Assembly: GCA_023460975.1 (NCBI GenBank)
Contig: JAEWOG010000022.1
Location: 1 to 37,235, forward strand
DNA from: Actinomycetes bacterium
Lineage (GTDB): Bacteria > Actinomycetota > Actinomycetes > Propionibacteriales > Nocardioidaceae
Direction: 5' to 3'
DNA: 37,235 nucleotides
The position numbers and the translations under genes are program-made. Shown here piece by piece: positions 17,005-24,780 of the stretch. How positions within the stretch are numbered: position 1 is the first letter of the stretch; the number at the start of each line of letters is the position of its first letter. The notes beneath the pieces are model-generated. The model searched no databases and was not told the origin of the DNA. It was given only the letters and a program-made list of their open reading frames with translations.

Positions 17005-18782
17005 GCGCGGTCGACAGCGGCGCCGAGATCGGCGCCATCGAAACCATCCGCACGGGGATGCGGATCTCACCCGAGCTGCGCGAAGGTCTGGGACTGACCC
17101 TCTTCCTGGCGGTGGTCGCGTCGCTCGGGCAGATCGTCGTCCCGATCGCGGTCCAGCAGACGCTGGACAAGGGGCTGGGCGGACCGGAGGGGCCTCGCCT
17201 GGACTGGGTGGTGGGGATGGGGCTGATGGCGGCCGCGGGCATCGTGGTCACGAGCGTCGCGTCGTACCTGATGACCAGCCGCCTCTTCACCTCGGCCGAG
17301 CGTGGACTGGCCACGCTGCGGGTCAAGGCCTTCCGCCACGTGCACGACCTTCCGCTGCTGACGCAGAACACCGAGCGACGCGGAGCGCTCGTCTCGCGGG
17401 TCACCACGGATGTCGATCAGGTCAGCCAGTTCCTCGTGTTCGGGGGGTTGCTGCTCATCGTCAGCATCGGCCAGATGCTGGTCGCGACCGTGGTCATGGC
17501 CGTCTACAGCTGGCAGCTCACGCTGGTCGTGTGGGTGTGCTTTGCTCCGCTGTTCGGTTCGATTCGCTGGTTCCAGCGCAAGCTCGCCCAGGCGTACACG
17601 GTCGTGCGCCATCAGGTGGGCGTCATGCTCGGGGCGATCTCGGAGCCGGTGGTGGGCGCAGCGGTCGTTCGCTCGTACGGTGTCCAGGACCGCACGCAGG
17701 ACCGCATCGACACCTCGGTCGACGCGTTCAAGGCGGCGAGCACCCGAGCTCAGAAGTTCACGGTGGTCTCGTTCTCCCTCGGCGGAGTCTCGGCTGGTCT
17801 GGCCAACGCGGGCGTGATTGTGATCGGCATCTGGCTGGGGCTCGCCGGCGACATGACGGCGGGTACGGTGCTGGCCTTCGCCTTCCTGGTGACGCTGTTT
17901 GTCGGGCCGGTGCAGATGGGCACGCAGATCCTCACGGACGCGCAGAACGCCATCGCTTCGTGGCGACGCGTGATCGGCATCCTGGCGACCCCGGCGGACC
18001 TCGTCGACCCGGGCGAGGAGGGGGCGGTCCTTCCTCGGGGGCCGATCGATGTCACGTTCTCCGAGGTGGGCTTCGCCTACCCCGGCGGGCCTGAGGTTCT
18101 CAGCGATGTGGATCTGCACCTCGACGCGGGCACACGCGTCGCGGTCGTCGGCGAGACGGGATCGGGCAAGTCCACCTTCGCGAAGCTCCTGACGCGCCTG
18201 ATGGACCCCGACCGGGGAGAGGTGCTGCTCGACGGGATCGCGCTGCCGCAGATCTCTGCGGCGTCACTGCGGCGCAGCGTTGTGCTGGTGCCTCAGGAGG
18301 GCTTCCTCTTCGACGACTCGTTGGCGGCGAACGTCCGGTACGGCCGCATGGATGCGAGTGACGCCGAGATCGCCGATTCAGCGAGGGCGCTCGGGCTCGG
18401 CGACTGGTTGGCAGGGCTGCCCCAGGGGCTCGCGACGCCGGTGGGTCAGCGAGGAGAGTCCCTGTCCAACGGCGAACGTCAACTGGTCGCCCTGTTGCGG
18501 GCGCACTTGGCGGATCCGGACCTGCTCGTCCTTGATGAGGCCACGAGCGCGGTCGACCCGCAGCTCGAGATGCAGATCTCCCGCGCGCTCGAGCGGTTGA
18601 TGGCGGACCGCACCTCGGTGACGATTGCTCACCGGCTGACCACTGCGGAGAACGCTGACGAGGTGATCGTGGTTGATCGCGGGCGTGTGGTCCAGCGGGG
18701 GCCTCATGCCGCGTTGGTCGTGGAGCAGGGCAGCGTGTACGCGGGTCTGCATGCTTCGTGGGTCGCTCAGCACGGAGCCTGA
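17001..18782 (+). CDS. heterodimeric ABC exporter, catalytic-site subunit
   Basis: This 593-residue partner of the preceding gene is translationally coupled to it (ATGA overlap). Six transmembrane helices are followed by the NBD. Walker A GETGSGKST, Walker B with Glu513 (LVLDEATSAVD) and the H-loop His544 (TIAHRLTT) are canonical. The signature is altered to LSNGERQ. In the heterodimer each site pairs Walker motifs from one subunit with the signature of the other. The competent site is therefore this subunit's Walker A/B plus the partner's LSGGQ. The degenerate site is the partner's Walker A/B plus this LSNGE. A GC-rich hairpin follows the stop. Confidence 0.93.
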   Translation: MSAVDSGAEIGAIETIRTGMRISPELREGLGLTLFLAVVASLGQIVVPIAVQQTLDKGLGGPEGPRLDWVVGMGLMAAAGIVVTSVASYLMTSRLFTSAERGLATLRVKAFRHVHDLPLLTQNTERRGALVSRVTTDVDQVSQFLVFGGLLLIVSIGQMLVATVVMAVYSWQLTLVVWVCFAPLFGSIRWFQRKLAQAYTVVRHQVGVMLGAISEPVVGAAVVRSYGVQDRTQDRIDTSVDAFKAASTRAQKFTVVSFSLGGVSAGLANAGVIVIGIWLGLAGDMTAGTVLAFAFLVTLFVGPVQMGTQILTDAQNAIASWRRVIGILATPADLVDPGEEGAVLPRGPIDVTFSEVGFAYPGGPEVLSDVDLHLDAGTRVAVVGETGSGKSTFAKLLTRLMDPDRGEVLLDGIALPQISAASLRRSVVLVPQEGFLFDDSLAANVRYGRMDASDAEIADSARALGLGDWLAGLPQGLATPVGQRGESLSNGERQLVALLRAHLADPDLLVLDEATSAVDPQLEMQISRALERLMADRTSVTIAHRLTTAENADEVIVVDRGRVVQRGPHAALVVEQGSVYAGLHASWVAQHGA

Positions 18783-18795
18783 GGTCGCAATGAGA

Positions 18796-18825
18796 AGGAC
18801 CCCGGCCGGTGTCGGTCGGGGTCCT
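18796..18825. terminator. hairpin between convergent genes
   Basis: Arms of 13 bases (18796-18808 and 18813-18825, AGGACCCCGGCCG type, one mismatch) enclose a GTGT loop. It lies 14 bases after the ABC exporter stop and before the convergent SsgA-like stop, so it may serve both directions. Confidence 0.75.
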
Positions 18826-18849
18826 GGTGGCGCAGGCGCCAGGTGAGGA

Positions 18850-19284
18850 TCAGGCGTCGAGGAGCTGGGTGATCAGCAGGTCGACGTCAATGTGGTCGAA
18901 CTCCTCGCCGAACGGCACGACGTCGGCCGAACGGTGCAGGAACTCGTGGACGTCCTCGGCTCGGGACTGCAGGACGAGGTGGCCGTCGGGGGAGCTGAGC
19001 TCGATGTGGACGACCGCGCGACCGTTGGATCCGATGGAGGGCGCGACGTGGACGTCGCCCTGACCGGTCGGGAGGTTCACGCCGTTGATGAGCAGGTCCC
19101 GTCCGAAGGTCCAGGTGAGGTCTCCGGTGCCGGTGAGGAACGTCATCGAGACGGCGTACGGGTCGTTGCGGCGATACCCGAGCACGACATCGAGCTGGTG
19201 GCGGCTTCCACGGTCGTCAACACACTCGACGGTCATGTCCACTGCTACGTCCGCTACGGTGCGGCCGCTGCCAAAAAGGCTCAT
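18850..19284 (-). CDS. SsgA/SsgB-like sporulation and cell-division regulator
   Basis: This 144-residue SsgA-like protein belongs to an actinobacterial family whose best-known members recruit FtsZ and direct septum and spore-wall formation in Streptomyces. Family blocks are visible: YAVSMTFLTGTGDLTWTFGRDLL, GQGDVHVAPS and VHIELSSPDGHLVLQS, with the typical acidic C-terminal end. The ATG at 19284 (minus strand) has the site GAGAGGAA upstream; the frame extends much further without signals, so I reject longer forms. It stands alone, convergent to the ABC exporter. Which SsgA-like subfamily it belongs to is not clear. Confidence 0.85.
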   Translation of the reverse strand: MSLFGSGRTVADVAVDMTVECVDDRGSRHQLDVVLGYRRNDPYAVSMTFLTGTGDLTWTFGRDLLINGVNLPTGQGDVHVAPSIGSNGRAVVHIELSSPDGHLVLQSRAEDVHEFLHRSADVVPFGEEFDHIDVDLLITQLLDA

Positions 19285-19478
19285 TGACGTTCCTCTCAGA
19301 TACCCGGGGGGTCGGGGGCCCCTCGTACCAATCAGACGGTGTTCCAAGAGATCCATGACGAGAAATCCGAAAAAGATCTTGGTGGTCCAGACCACAAGTG
19401 GTTTTGGGGCGTGATTCCAGTGTGCGCCTGCGAGGGGTGTGCGGCGTGATCGGCAGCGGTGTGCGTTGCCCCACTGGC

Positions 19479-19484
19479 TAGGGT
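19479..19484 (+). promoter_or_regulatory. -10 box of a leaderless promoter (PGPGW gene)
   Basis: TAGGGT ends 6 bases before the ATG at 19491, with no ribosome site between; this predicts an mRNA starting at the A of the ATG. Confidence 0.6.
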
Positions 19485-19490
19485 CTGACC

Positions 19491-20105
19491 ATGTCGAAGG
19501 TCGTGCGCGGGCTGCTGGTGGAGATCCTCGGGTGGATCCTGCTCGTGGCCGGGCTGGCGGCCTTGTTCCTTCCCGGGCCCGGCCTGCTGGGACTGTTCGG
19601 CGGGCTGGCGTTGCTCTCCACGCGCTATGAGTGGGCGGAGCGGCGGGTCGACCCGATTCGACTGCGTGCATTGAAGGGTGCAGCGGACTCCGTGGCGACG
19701 TGGCCGAGGATCATCGCGTCGACCGCTGGCGCGCTGGCCCTGGCGGCCTGCGGCGTGCTGTGGATCGTCAAACCGCCCGTGCCCCAGTGGTGGTGGTTCG
19801 ATGATGTGTTCTGGTTGCCGGGAGGCCACTGGACTGGCATCACGCAGATCGCGAGCGCGGTCCTGGCGCTCGCTCTGGTCGTCTACAGCTATCGCCGCTT
19901 CCACGGGAAGCCGTTGGCGGTCGTGGAACTCGGTCGGGAGATCGCGGATGCGGATCATGAGCTTCACGAAGATCGTGACGAGCGCAGGGAGGAACGGGCC
20001 GAACGGCGAGAGCTCCGCGCCGACCGTCGGGAGGAACGCGCTGAGCAGAAGGCCGAGCGCAGGGAAGCCAAAGACGGAGCTGGCGAGTACCGCGACGGTT
20101 CGTGA
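19491..20105 (+). CDS. PGPGW/TIGR02611-type transmembrane protein
   Basis: This 204-residue protein has two hydrophobic segments at the N-terminus (about 7-25 and 26-40) bracketing the motif LPGPGLLG typical of the putative transmembrane PGPGW family, followed by EWAERRVDP. Two more hydrophobic segments lie near 78-98 and 120-138. From about 150 on, the chain is an almost uninterrupted run of Glu/Arg/Asp/Lys (for example RREERAERRELRADRREE), predicted to be a charged single helix or coiled coil. Function is unknown. The charged tail is longer than I would expect for the family. Confidence 0.8.
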   Translation: MSKVVRGLLVEILGWILLVAGLAALFLPGPGLLGLFGGLALLSTRYEWAERRVDPIRLRALKGAADSVATWPRIIASTAGALALAACGVLWIVKPPVPQWWWFDDVFWLPGGHWTGITQIASAVLALALVVYSYRRFHGKPLAVVELGREIADADHELHEDRDERREERAERRELRADRREERAEQKAERREAKDGAGEYRDGS

Positions 20106-20127
20106 TCGTGGACGTAGGAGACCCCGA

Positions 20128-20158
20128 TTGTGACGCTCGCCGCGGGGTGGGCTACTGT
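20128..20158 (+). promoter_or_regulatory. promoter of tRNA-Val
   Basis: TTGTGA (20128-20133) and TACTGT (20153-20158) are separated by 19 bases, or 18 if the -35 is read one base later. The tRNA begins 13 bases after the -10 box. Confidence 0.5.
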
Positions 20159-20170
20159 TCTCGACGCACG

Positions 20171-20242
20171 GGGCGATTGGCGCAGTGGTAGCGCGCTTCG
20201 TTCACACCGAAGAGGTCACTGGTTCGAACCCAGTATCGCCCA
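20171..20242 (+). tRNA. tRNA-Val (anticodon CAC)
   Basis: A complete 72-base cloverleaf is visible. The acceptor GGGCGAT pairs with ATCGCCC, the D-arm is GCGC/GCGC, and the anticodon stem CTTCG/CGAAG carries loop TTCACAC, giving anticodon CAC (codon GUG). The T-arm is ACTGG TTCGAAC CCAGT. Discriminator A is followed by CCG, so the CCA end is not fully encoded. The gene lies next to an excisionase-bearing mobile block, so its 3' end is a plausible integration target. I found no second copy of the 3' end inside the window. Confidence 0.95.
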
Positions 20243-20250
20243 CCGCACAC

Positions 20251-20294
20251 AAAACCGCCTCTGACCTGCGGAAACACGGGTCGGAGGCGGTTTT
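20251..20294 (+). terminator. strong intrinsic terminator after tRNA-Val
   Basis: A 16-base stem (20251-20266 with 20279-20294, AAAACCGCCTCTGACC type, one mismatch) ends in TTTTCGTTTT. It is symmetric enough (A-run on the left) to work in both directions and could also stop the minus-strand mobile-element operon. Confidence 0.88.
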
Positions 20295-20307
20295 CGTTTT
20301 CACTGGC

Positions 20308-20325
20308 GTAGTCCCTACGTAGTCC
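20308..20325. repeat. GTAGTCC direct repeat with central CTACGTAG palindrome
   Basis: GTAGTCC occurs at 20308-20314 and 20319-20325, an 11-base period, and CTACGTAG spans 20315-20322. It sits between the tRNA terminator and the excisionase-like gene, where arm-type sites of tyrosine integrases or excisionases are usually found. A binding role is inference. Confidence 0.4.
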
Positions 20326-20355
20326 TCAGAAACCTCGGTGCCCCGTGGTCCGCGC

Positions 20356-20595
20356 TCACCAGGTGACGGCCGGGATGCGTTCGAGGGCCGCCTCGAGGTC
20401 GTCGAGTTTGATGCGGATGGGGCGGTTCCCGCAGTGGTAGGCGGGGATGGTGCCGTCGCTGATCCGGCGTCGGATCGTCTTGGTCGAGACCGACATGACG
20501 GTGGCGGCCTCCTCGATGCTCAGGTAGACCGGCAGAGGGCGGCCGGAGTGCGCTCGCTGGGCGGGGATGCGTGGTCTGGGTGTCTGGGTCGTCAT
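20356..20595 (-). CDS. excisionase-family (MerR-like HTH) DNA-binding protein
   Basis: This 79-residue protein has the helix-turn-helix of the excisionase/AlpA type: YLSIEEAATVMSVSTKTIRRRISDG, then a wing (PAYHCGNRPIRIKLDDLEAAL). Such proteins normally sit directly upstream of a tyrosine integrase in actinobacterial integrative elements and bend DNA for excision. The minus-strand ATG at 20595 has AAGGAGCC (CAAGGAGCCCCAG) a few bases upstream. Only about 60 bases separate its stop from the tRNA terminator, so the expected integrase gene is missing. Confidence 0.85.
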   Translation of the reverse strand: MTTQTPRPRIPAQRAHSGRPLPVYLSIEEAATVMSVSTKTIRRRISDGTIPAYHCGNRPIRIKLDDLEAALERIPAVTW

Positions 20596-20669
20596 CTGGG
20601 GCTCCTTGGGTATGGGCGTCCACAGAGAAGGTGGGCATGCCTGCCCACTGCGGCGTGTGAGGCCTCGGT

Positions 20670-20822
20670 TCAGCGATCGCCGGGGGTCGGTACGACGTGG
20701 CTGTCGTGGATGAGGTCGACCCACGCAGCCGGCGCGTCCGAGACTTCGCGTCGGTGGGCGAGGCGTGTGAGGAGTCGTTCGATGCGGCTGGGCGGTGTGC
20801 GCAGATGCTGGGTGGTGTTCAT
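20670..20822 (-). CDS. small protein of unknown function (50 aa)
   Basis: This short frame begins 8 bases after the DUF4192 stop. It starts MNTTQHLRTPPSRIERLLTR and ends in a Pro/Asp-rich tail. A weak purine stretch precedes the ATG. Its position within the same minus-strand operon and its basic helical N-terminus suggest a real small gene. I recognise no family, and it may be non-coding. Confidence 0.4.
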   Translation of the reverse strand: MNTTQHLRTPPSRIERLLTRLAHRREVSDAPAAWVDLIHDSHVVPTPGDR

Positions 20823-20830
20823 GGGGGTGC

Positions 20831-21829
20831 TCAGATTCCTGGTGGGGGCGGGCCGGGTTGCGTCCTCGTCTGAGTGGCCGTGACGGCTTCGAGGCGGTGG
20901 CTGACCTCGGAGGCGGTGGCGGCGCAGGCGGTCCATTCGCGGGGGTGGATGCCGTGTTGGACGATGGCGGTGACGAGGTGTGCGGCGTTGTACGGCTTGT
21001 CGTGGGGCACCTGGTCGAGGGCGCACCAGGCGAGTGCGCCGTTGCCTTTGAGCCAGCTGGCGAAGGCGAGCAGGGTGGCCGGTGCCGCGCGCAGCGAGTC
21101 TGGTGCTCTGCGGGTGAGGTCGCTCCACAGGGCGATGTGGGAGGTGGCGGTGTGGGGGTTGATGTCCTCCCAGATCTGGTCGCGGATGTCGATGGATTCG
21201 AGCGCGATGAGGAACCGGGTGGCGGTGGGGTCGGGGAGCCGTGTGCCGTGGGTGTGGAAGGCGCGGAGTTGCTGGATGGCGAATGCTGTCTCGACGCGGG
21301 GGCTGCTGCCTGCGGCGTGCGCACGAGCGTCGGTGAGGCGGTCGGTGATGGGCTGACGATCGCCGACGAGTGAGTGGGCCAGGCTGGTGCGGCTGCGCGC
21401 GGGTTGAGTCATGCCGTGGAGAACGGTCTGGGCGGCGAGCCGGTCGCGCGTGGCGGTGTCCAGCAGGCCAGCGGTGTGGGTGTCGAGGTCGATCCACGCG
21501 GTATCGGTGGCTCCCAGTCGGATGGGGGTGGCGACGCCGACACCGGCCAGGCGGAGGGCGAAGTCTTGGCTGAGCCGGTCGCCGTAATCGACGTCGCTGG
21601 TGAAGGTGAGGATCGCGACCCTCGAGGTGGGTTGGGCGTGGCGGGCGTATACGTGGCCGATGGAGTCCCAGGCCTGTTCCCGTTGGCGTGCGGTGGTGGG
21701 GAGGTCGACACGGGCGACGGGTAGGTCTGGGGTGAGGGGCACCAGGACGAGTGAGTCGGTGGGGTTGAAGCCGAGAAGGTGGGGCACGGAGGCCACGAGC
21801 TCTTCGGGGGAGCGGATGGAGAGTTTCAT
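20831..21829 (-). CDS. DUF4192 domain-containing protein
   Basis: This 332-residue protein has the DUF4192 start pattern: SPEELVASVPHLLGFNPTDSLVLVPL at residues 5-32, followed by alternating helices and strands. The domain is found on actinobacterial chromosomes and on plasmids and integrative elements; its function is unknown. The central part contains WCALDQVPHDKPYNAAHL. The C-terminus ends in a proline run (GPPPPGI). ATG at 21829 has ACAGGAC just upstream, a modest ribosome site. It lies in the ssb-to-xis minus-strand operon. Confidence 0.82.
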   Translation of the reverse strand: MKLSIRSPEELVASVPHLLGFNPTDSLVLVPLTPDLPVARVDLPTTARQREQAWDSIGHVYARHAQPTSRVAILTFTSDVDYGDRLSQDFALRLAGVGVATPIRLGATDTAWIDLDTHTAGLLDTATRDRLAAQTVLHGMTQPARSRTSLAHSLVGDRQPITDRLTDARAHAAGSSPRVETAFAIQQLRAFHTHGTRLPDPTATRFLIALESIDIRDQIWEDINPHTATSHIALWSDLTRRAPDSLRAAPATLLAFASWLKGNGALAWCALDQVPHDKPYNAAHLVTAIVQHGIHPREWTACAATASEVSHRLEAVTATQTRTQPGPPPPGI

Positions 21830-21880
21830 GTCCTGTAGGTGAGCGGCACCCGCCGGGGGCGCTTGGCTGGCTCACCCGCA

Positions 21881-23197
21881 TCAGGAGCCGAGCGAGGGGC
21901 TGTCGTTGCGGGTGGGAGGCCGGTGGGTCAGGGCTGCGTGCAACTCGACTCGTGTGGGTCCCGGCGTGACGGCTGCGGTCGGGACCGTCTGGGGGCGGAG
22001 GAGTTGGTTCGCGGTGCGTACGACCGCCAGCTCGCTGGCCGGTGTGACGGGTTCGTAGCGCTGGTCGAGTGGGGTGACCATGTGACCGGTCCCGTTGTCG
22101 AGGTGGGGGAGTGTGACGCGCTGGCAGTAGGCGCCGCGTTGTACGCCGTCGCGGATGACGTCGGCGATGCGGTCATCGAGCCGGTTGAAGAGCAGTTGGA
22201 ACCCGGAGAGGACGCGTGGCTCAACGACGGTGTCTGGCGTGAGTCCGCGTAGGCGGGTGACGGCGTTGGCTCCTTCGGCGGCAGCCAGGGCGCCGTTGCC
22301 GAGTACGCCGCCGATATCGCGGAGCTGCTGCTGGAGCAGCGTGTACGTCTGGGCGCGCTCGCTCCATCGGTCAGCGAGCCGGTCGTCGACTCGTGCGGCG
22401 AACGGAACCAGGTGGGCCGAGACGAGCCGCTGGGAGTCGACCACCAGACGCAGGTTCGTGGCGCTCGGGAACCCGCGCATTCGGATGACGAGGTTGTGTT
22501 GGGCCTGCAGCACGCCGAGGATGCCCGGGCGGACGGGGTCCGGGATGATCTTCGTCTTGGGGCGCCACCCGCGTTGGTCGACGCTGTAGTCGGGCTGGGC
22601 GAGGTTGGCGTCGAGGGCTGCGGCGAGTGCGACCCATCCCAGACGTGTGCTCTGGGTCAGTGGCTCCCAGCCCGGGGTGTGGCGGTAGCGCTGGTCTAAG
22701 ACCACGAGGGCCTGGGTAATCGCCGCGAGGTCGGCGACGATCGCCTGGGCTTGGGGAACCGTCAACTCGGCCGCGGTTCGGGGCGTGGTGTCGTGTTCGG
22801 CGAGCGCGGCGGCCCGTGCCGTACGACGCCAGTGCTCGAGGGTCGGCGAGTGGTGGGGTGTGGTGAGTGAGTCGAGGGTGGGGAGCGGGGCCGTGGACTC
22901 AGCGACGGCGAGGTCGATGGCGCGCGTGAGTTCGGCGGCAGGACTGTGGCCGGTCCCGGACTGTCCGGCCGAGCGGAAGGGATTGGGCCGCCGGTGCGGC
23001 AGGTTGGAGAAGGCGAGCGGGTTGACGGCGTGCATGGTCTGGCCCATCCACACCAGAACCGCTTGGCGGTACGCCCGCACACTCGTGCCGGTGTCTGCGC
23101 GGTCCTCGGGCGTTGGCCCCAGCCTCTGTTGGACGCGGTGTTGTCGCAGGAGCGCCGCCAGCTCCTGCCGCATCTGGGCGCCGGTCTCGCCGTACAT
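21881..23197 (-). CDS. mobile-element protein of unknown function (438 aa)
   Basis: I do not recognise a named domain. The chain is largely helical, with no signal peptide, no membrane segment and no obvious nucleotide-binding or metal motif. Distinct blocks are RAYRQAVLVWMGQTMHAVNPL, VVLDQRYRHTPGWEPLT and LDQRYEPVTPASELAVVRTA. A repeated DQRYxxxT element thus appears at about residues 167 and 378. The ATG shares one base with the stop of the upstream 100-residue gene. Its place between ssb and DUF4192 suggests a role in element maintenance or transfer, but that is context only. Confidence 0.75.
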   Translation of the reverse strand: MYGETGAQMRQELAALLRQHRVQQRLGPTPEDRADTGTSVRAYRQAVLVWMGQTMHAVNPLAFSNLPHRRPNPFRSAGQSGTGHSPAAELTRAIDLAVAESTAPLPTLDSLTTPHHSPTLEHWRRTARAAALAEHDTTPRTAAELTVPQAQAIVADLAAITQALVVLDQRYRHTPGWEPLTQSTRLGWVALAAALDANLAQPDYSVDQRGWRPKTKIIPDPVRPGILGVLQAQHNLVIRMRGFPSATNLRLVVDSQRLVSAHLVPFAARVDDRLADRWSERAQTYTLLQQQLRDIGGVLGNGALAAAEGANAVTRLRGLTPDTVVEPRVLSGFQLLFNRLDDRIADVIRDGVQRGAYCQRVTLPHLDNGTGHMVTPLDQRYEPVTPASELAVVRTANQLLRPQTVPTAAVTPGPTRVELHAALTHRPPTRNDSPSLGS

Positions 23198-23499
23198 CAG
23201 GGGCCGTCGAGGGTGTGGGCGTCCTCGAGCATCGCGATGATGAGTTCGATGCTCAGCGCATCGACCCCATGCTGGCCGAGGTCCTCGAGCGCATTCGTGG
23301 CCATCGCGAACAGGAGCGCCCGGTCGCCGCAGACTCCGTCGTTCTCGATGGCGGGGCCGTGGTCGCCGTGGACCCGGTCAAGTTCGATCAACGCATGCTC
23401 GTAGGCCGACGACGCATCGATCGTGGTGGCGTGATCAGCGAGCGCCGCCAGATACGAGCGGGCGTGGGCCAGCGCGACGTAGTGGGGGAGCAGGATCAT
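23197..23499 (-). CDS. small helical protein of unknown function (100 aa)
   Basis: This 100-residue, acidic, helical protein starts MILLPHYVALAHARSYLAAL. A good ribosome site (GGAAGGAG) lies about 7 bases before the ATG at 23499, which fixes the start; longer frames upstream lack such a site. It is translationally coupled to the 438-residue gene. No family is recognised. Confidence 0.7.
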   Translation of the reverse strand: MILLPHYVALAHARSYLAALADHATTIDASSAYEHALIELDRVHGDHGPAIENDGVCGDRALLFAMATNALEDLGQHGVDALSIELIIAMLEDAHTLDGP

Positions 23500-23639
23500 C
23501 GCCGGCTCCTTCCGTGAGTGGGCCATTGCGTGAGCGGGCTCTTGCGAGTGTGTGCCCGGCAGCGCGTCGGTGTCCTCCGAGGCGGGGCTGCGCTCTGGAG
23601 GAGACCGTCCGCAGCGTTGCTGAGGAACGAATCCGGTGC

Positions 23640-24173
23640 TCAGCCGACCAATGGGCTGTTGACCGTCGCTTCGATTTGTCGTCGGCGCTGCACGTCCTGG
23701 CGTACGAACTCCTCGAAGTGGGCGTCGCGGTCCTCGATGGTGATCTCGGCGGGTTGGACTACGGGTGTTTCGCCGGGCCAGGCGGTGACGCGGGTGGGAC
23801 GGTCCCGGTCGAGACGGGTGCCGCAGATCGCGACCCAGTCGCGCAGCCGGTGCTGGGCGTCGGCGAAGTCGCGACGCCACGCGATCGGCGCCGAGGGTGA
23901 TGCGGTCTGGTGGTAGCAGCTGAGCCAGTGGGTGTGGAGGGCTGAGAGTTCCCAGACGAGTTCGTCGTGGAGGTAGTAGAACGGCGGGACGATCGACGGG
24001 GAGAGGCCGTGGCTGGTCTTGAGCCACTTCACCCACCGGTCGAGGTCGTGCCACTCGTAGTCGGCTTCCTCGGCCAGTAGCAGGTTCCAGTTGATCGGCG
24101 CCGGGAGGTCATCACGCAAGAACGTGCCCGCGGACGACTCCACGTTGCCGTCGTGGCCGGGGTACGGGTCCAT
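23640..24173 (-). CDS. mobile-element protein of unknown function (177 aa), DUF4913-like
   Basis: This 177-residue protein starts MDPYPGHDGN. The centre is aromatic-rich: INWNLLLAEEADYEWHDLDRW, then FYYLHDELVWELSALHTHWL and WRRDFADAQHRLRDWV. This Trp-rich arrangement is like the DUF4913 proteins found next to transfer genes in actinobacterial elements; the match is from memory and not certain. The start at 24173 has GAGGAA about 7 bases upstream. It lies 13 bases downstream of the ssb-like stop, in the same operon. Confidence 0.7.
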   Translation of the reverse strand: MDPYPGHDGNVESSAGTFLRDDLPAPINWNLLLAEEADYEWHDLDRWVKWLKTSHGLSPSIVPPFYYLHDELVWELSALHTHWLSCYHQTASPSAPIAWRRDFADAQHRLRDWVAICGTRLDRDRPTRVTAWPGETPVVQPAEITIEDRDAHFEEFVRQDVQRRRQIEATVNSPLVG

Positions 24174-24186
24174 GGCGGGTTCCTCG

Positions 24187-24609
24187 TCAGAGCCCGACGG
24201 CCGGGCTTGCCGGCGCCGGCGCCGTTCGCGGCGCGGGAACGGTCGGTTCCAGGCGGCGGCGCTGCACCTCGTAGGCCGTCTTGTTGACGTTGTGGCCGAT
24301 CTTGCGGGCAACGAACTCTTCCTTGATCACGCTGCCACCGCGCTGCTCGACCTCGTACTTGCGGACGTAGCCGCTGGCGACGAACGAGTCACCCTTGCGG
24401 AACCGGGCGTAGGCCTCGCGGGCCGTGCTCTCGAAGGCGACCATGTCGTGGAAGGTCGGGTCGAGCTTGGTGAAGTTGCCGTCGACCTCCCGACGCCACT
24501 GCTCGACGCCCACACGGACACGGAGGTACTCCGCGCCAGCGGTGGTGAAGTGAAGGTCCGGATCGCTGGCGATGAAACCGACCAGGCTCATCTGGGTGGG
24601 GATGGACAT
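24187..24609 (-). CDS. ssb: single-stranded DNA-binding protein (element-borne)
   Basis: This 140-residue SSB has a single OB fold: MSLVGFIASDPDLHF at the start, LRVRVGVEQ and FHDMVAFESTAREAYARFRKGD in the middle, and SFVASGYVRKYEV at the end of the core. The C-terminal tail is Pro/Ala-rich and ends AVGL. It lacks the acidic DDDIPF-type tip used by housekeeping SSBs to recruit partners, as is usual for mobile-element paralogues. ATG at 24609 follows AAGGGAG. It is the first gene of the downstream minus-strand set. Confidence 0.9.
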   Translation of the reverse strand: MSIPTQMSLVGFIASDPDLHFTTAGAEYLRVRVGVEQWRREVDGNFTKLDPTFHDMVAFESTAREAYARFRKGDSFVASGYVRKYEVEQRGGSVIKEEFVARKIGHNVNKTAYEVQRRRLEPTVPAPRTAPAPASPAVGL

Positions 24610-24780
24610 TGAGACTCCCTTGGGTCGTGCGCACCACGGACTGGGGTGTGCTCAAGGGACAGGTACGCGACACCGCCCACGCACACCGCGCAAGGCCTGG
24701 ACTCGGTCAATCGCGGCGGAGTGACGCACTCTCATCACGGCAGGTGCGGGCAAACACCAACTAGCAATGACGAGCCTCGC

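Noticed and set aside
13975..17070. Very long minus-strand open frame (over 1000 codons) across the ATPase and exporter genes
   Set aside because: It is antisense to clearly conserved ABC genes, is Arg/His/Pro-rich with no family pattern, and arises from high-GC third-position bias.
20221..20242. A second att copy of the tRNA-Val 3' end inside the window
   Set aside because: I looked for GGTTCGAACCCAG and CCAGTATCGCC elsewhere on the plus strand and found none; the other end, if any, must be outside.
20670..21881. Minus-strand frame of 403 codons overlapping DUF4192
   Set aside because: It overlaps DUF4192 in another frame and is Pro/His/Arg-rich noise; only its last 50 codons are kept as a possible small gene.
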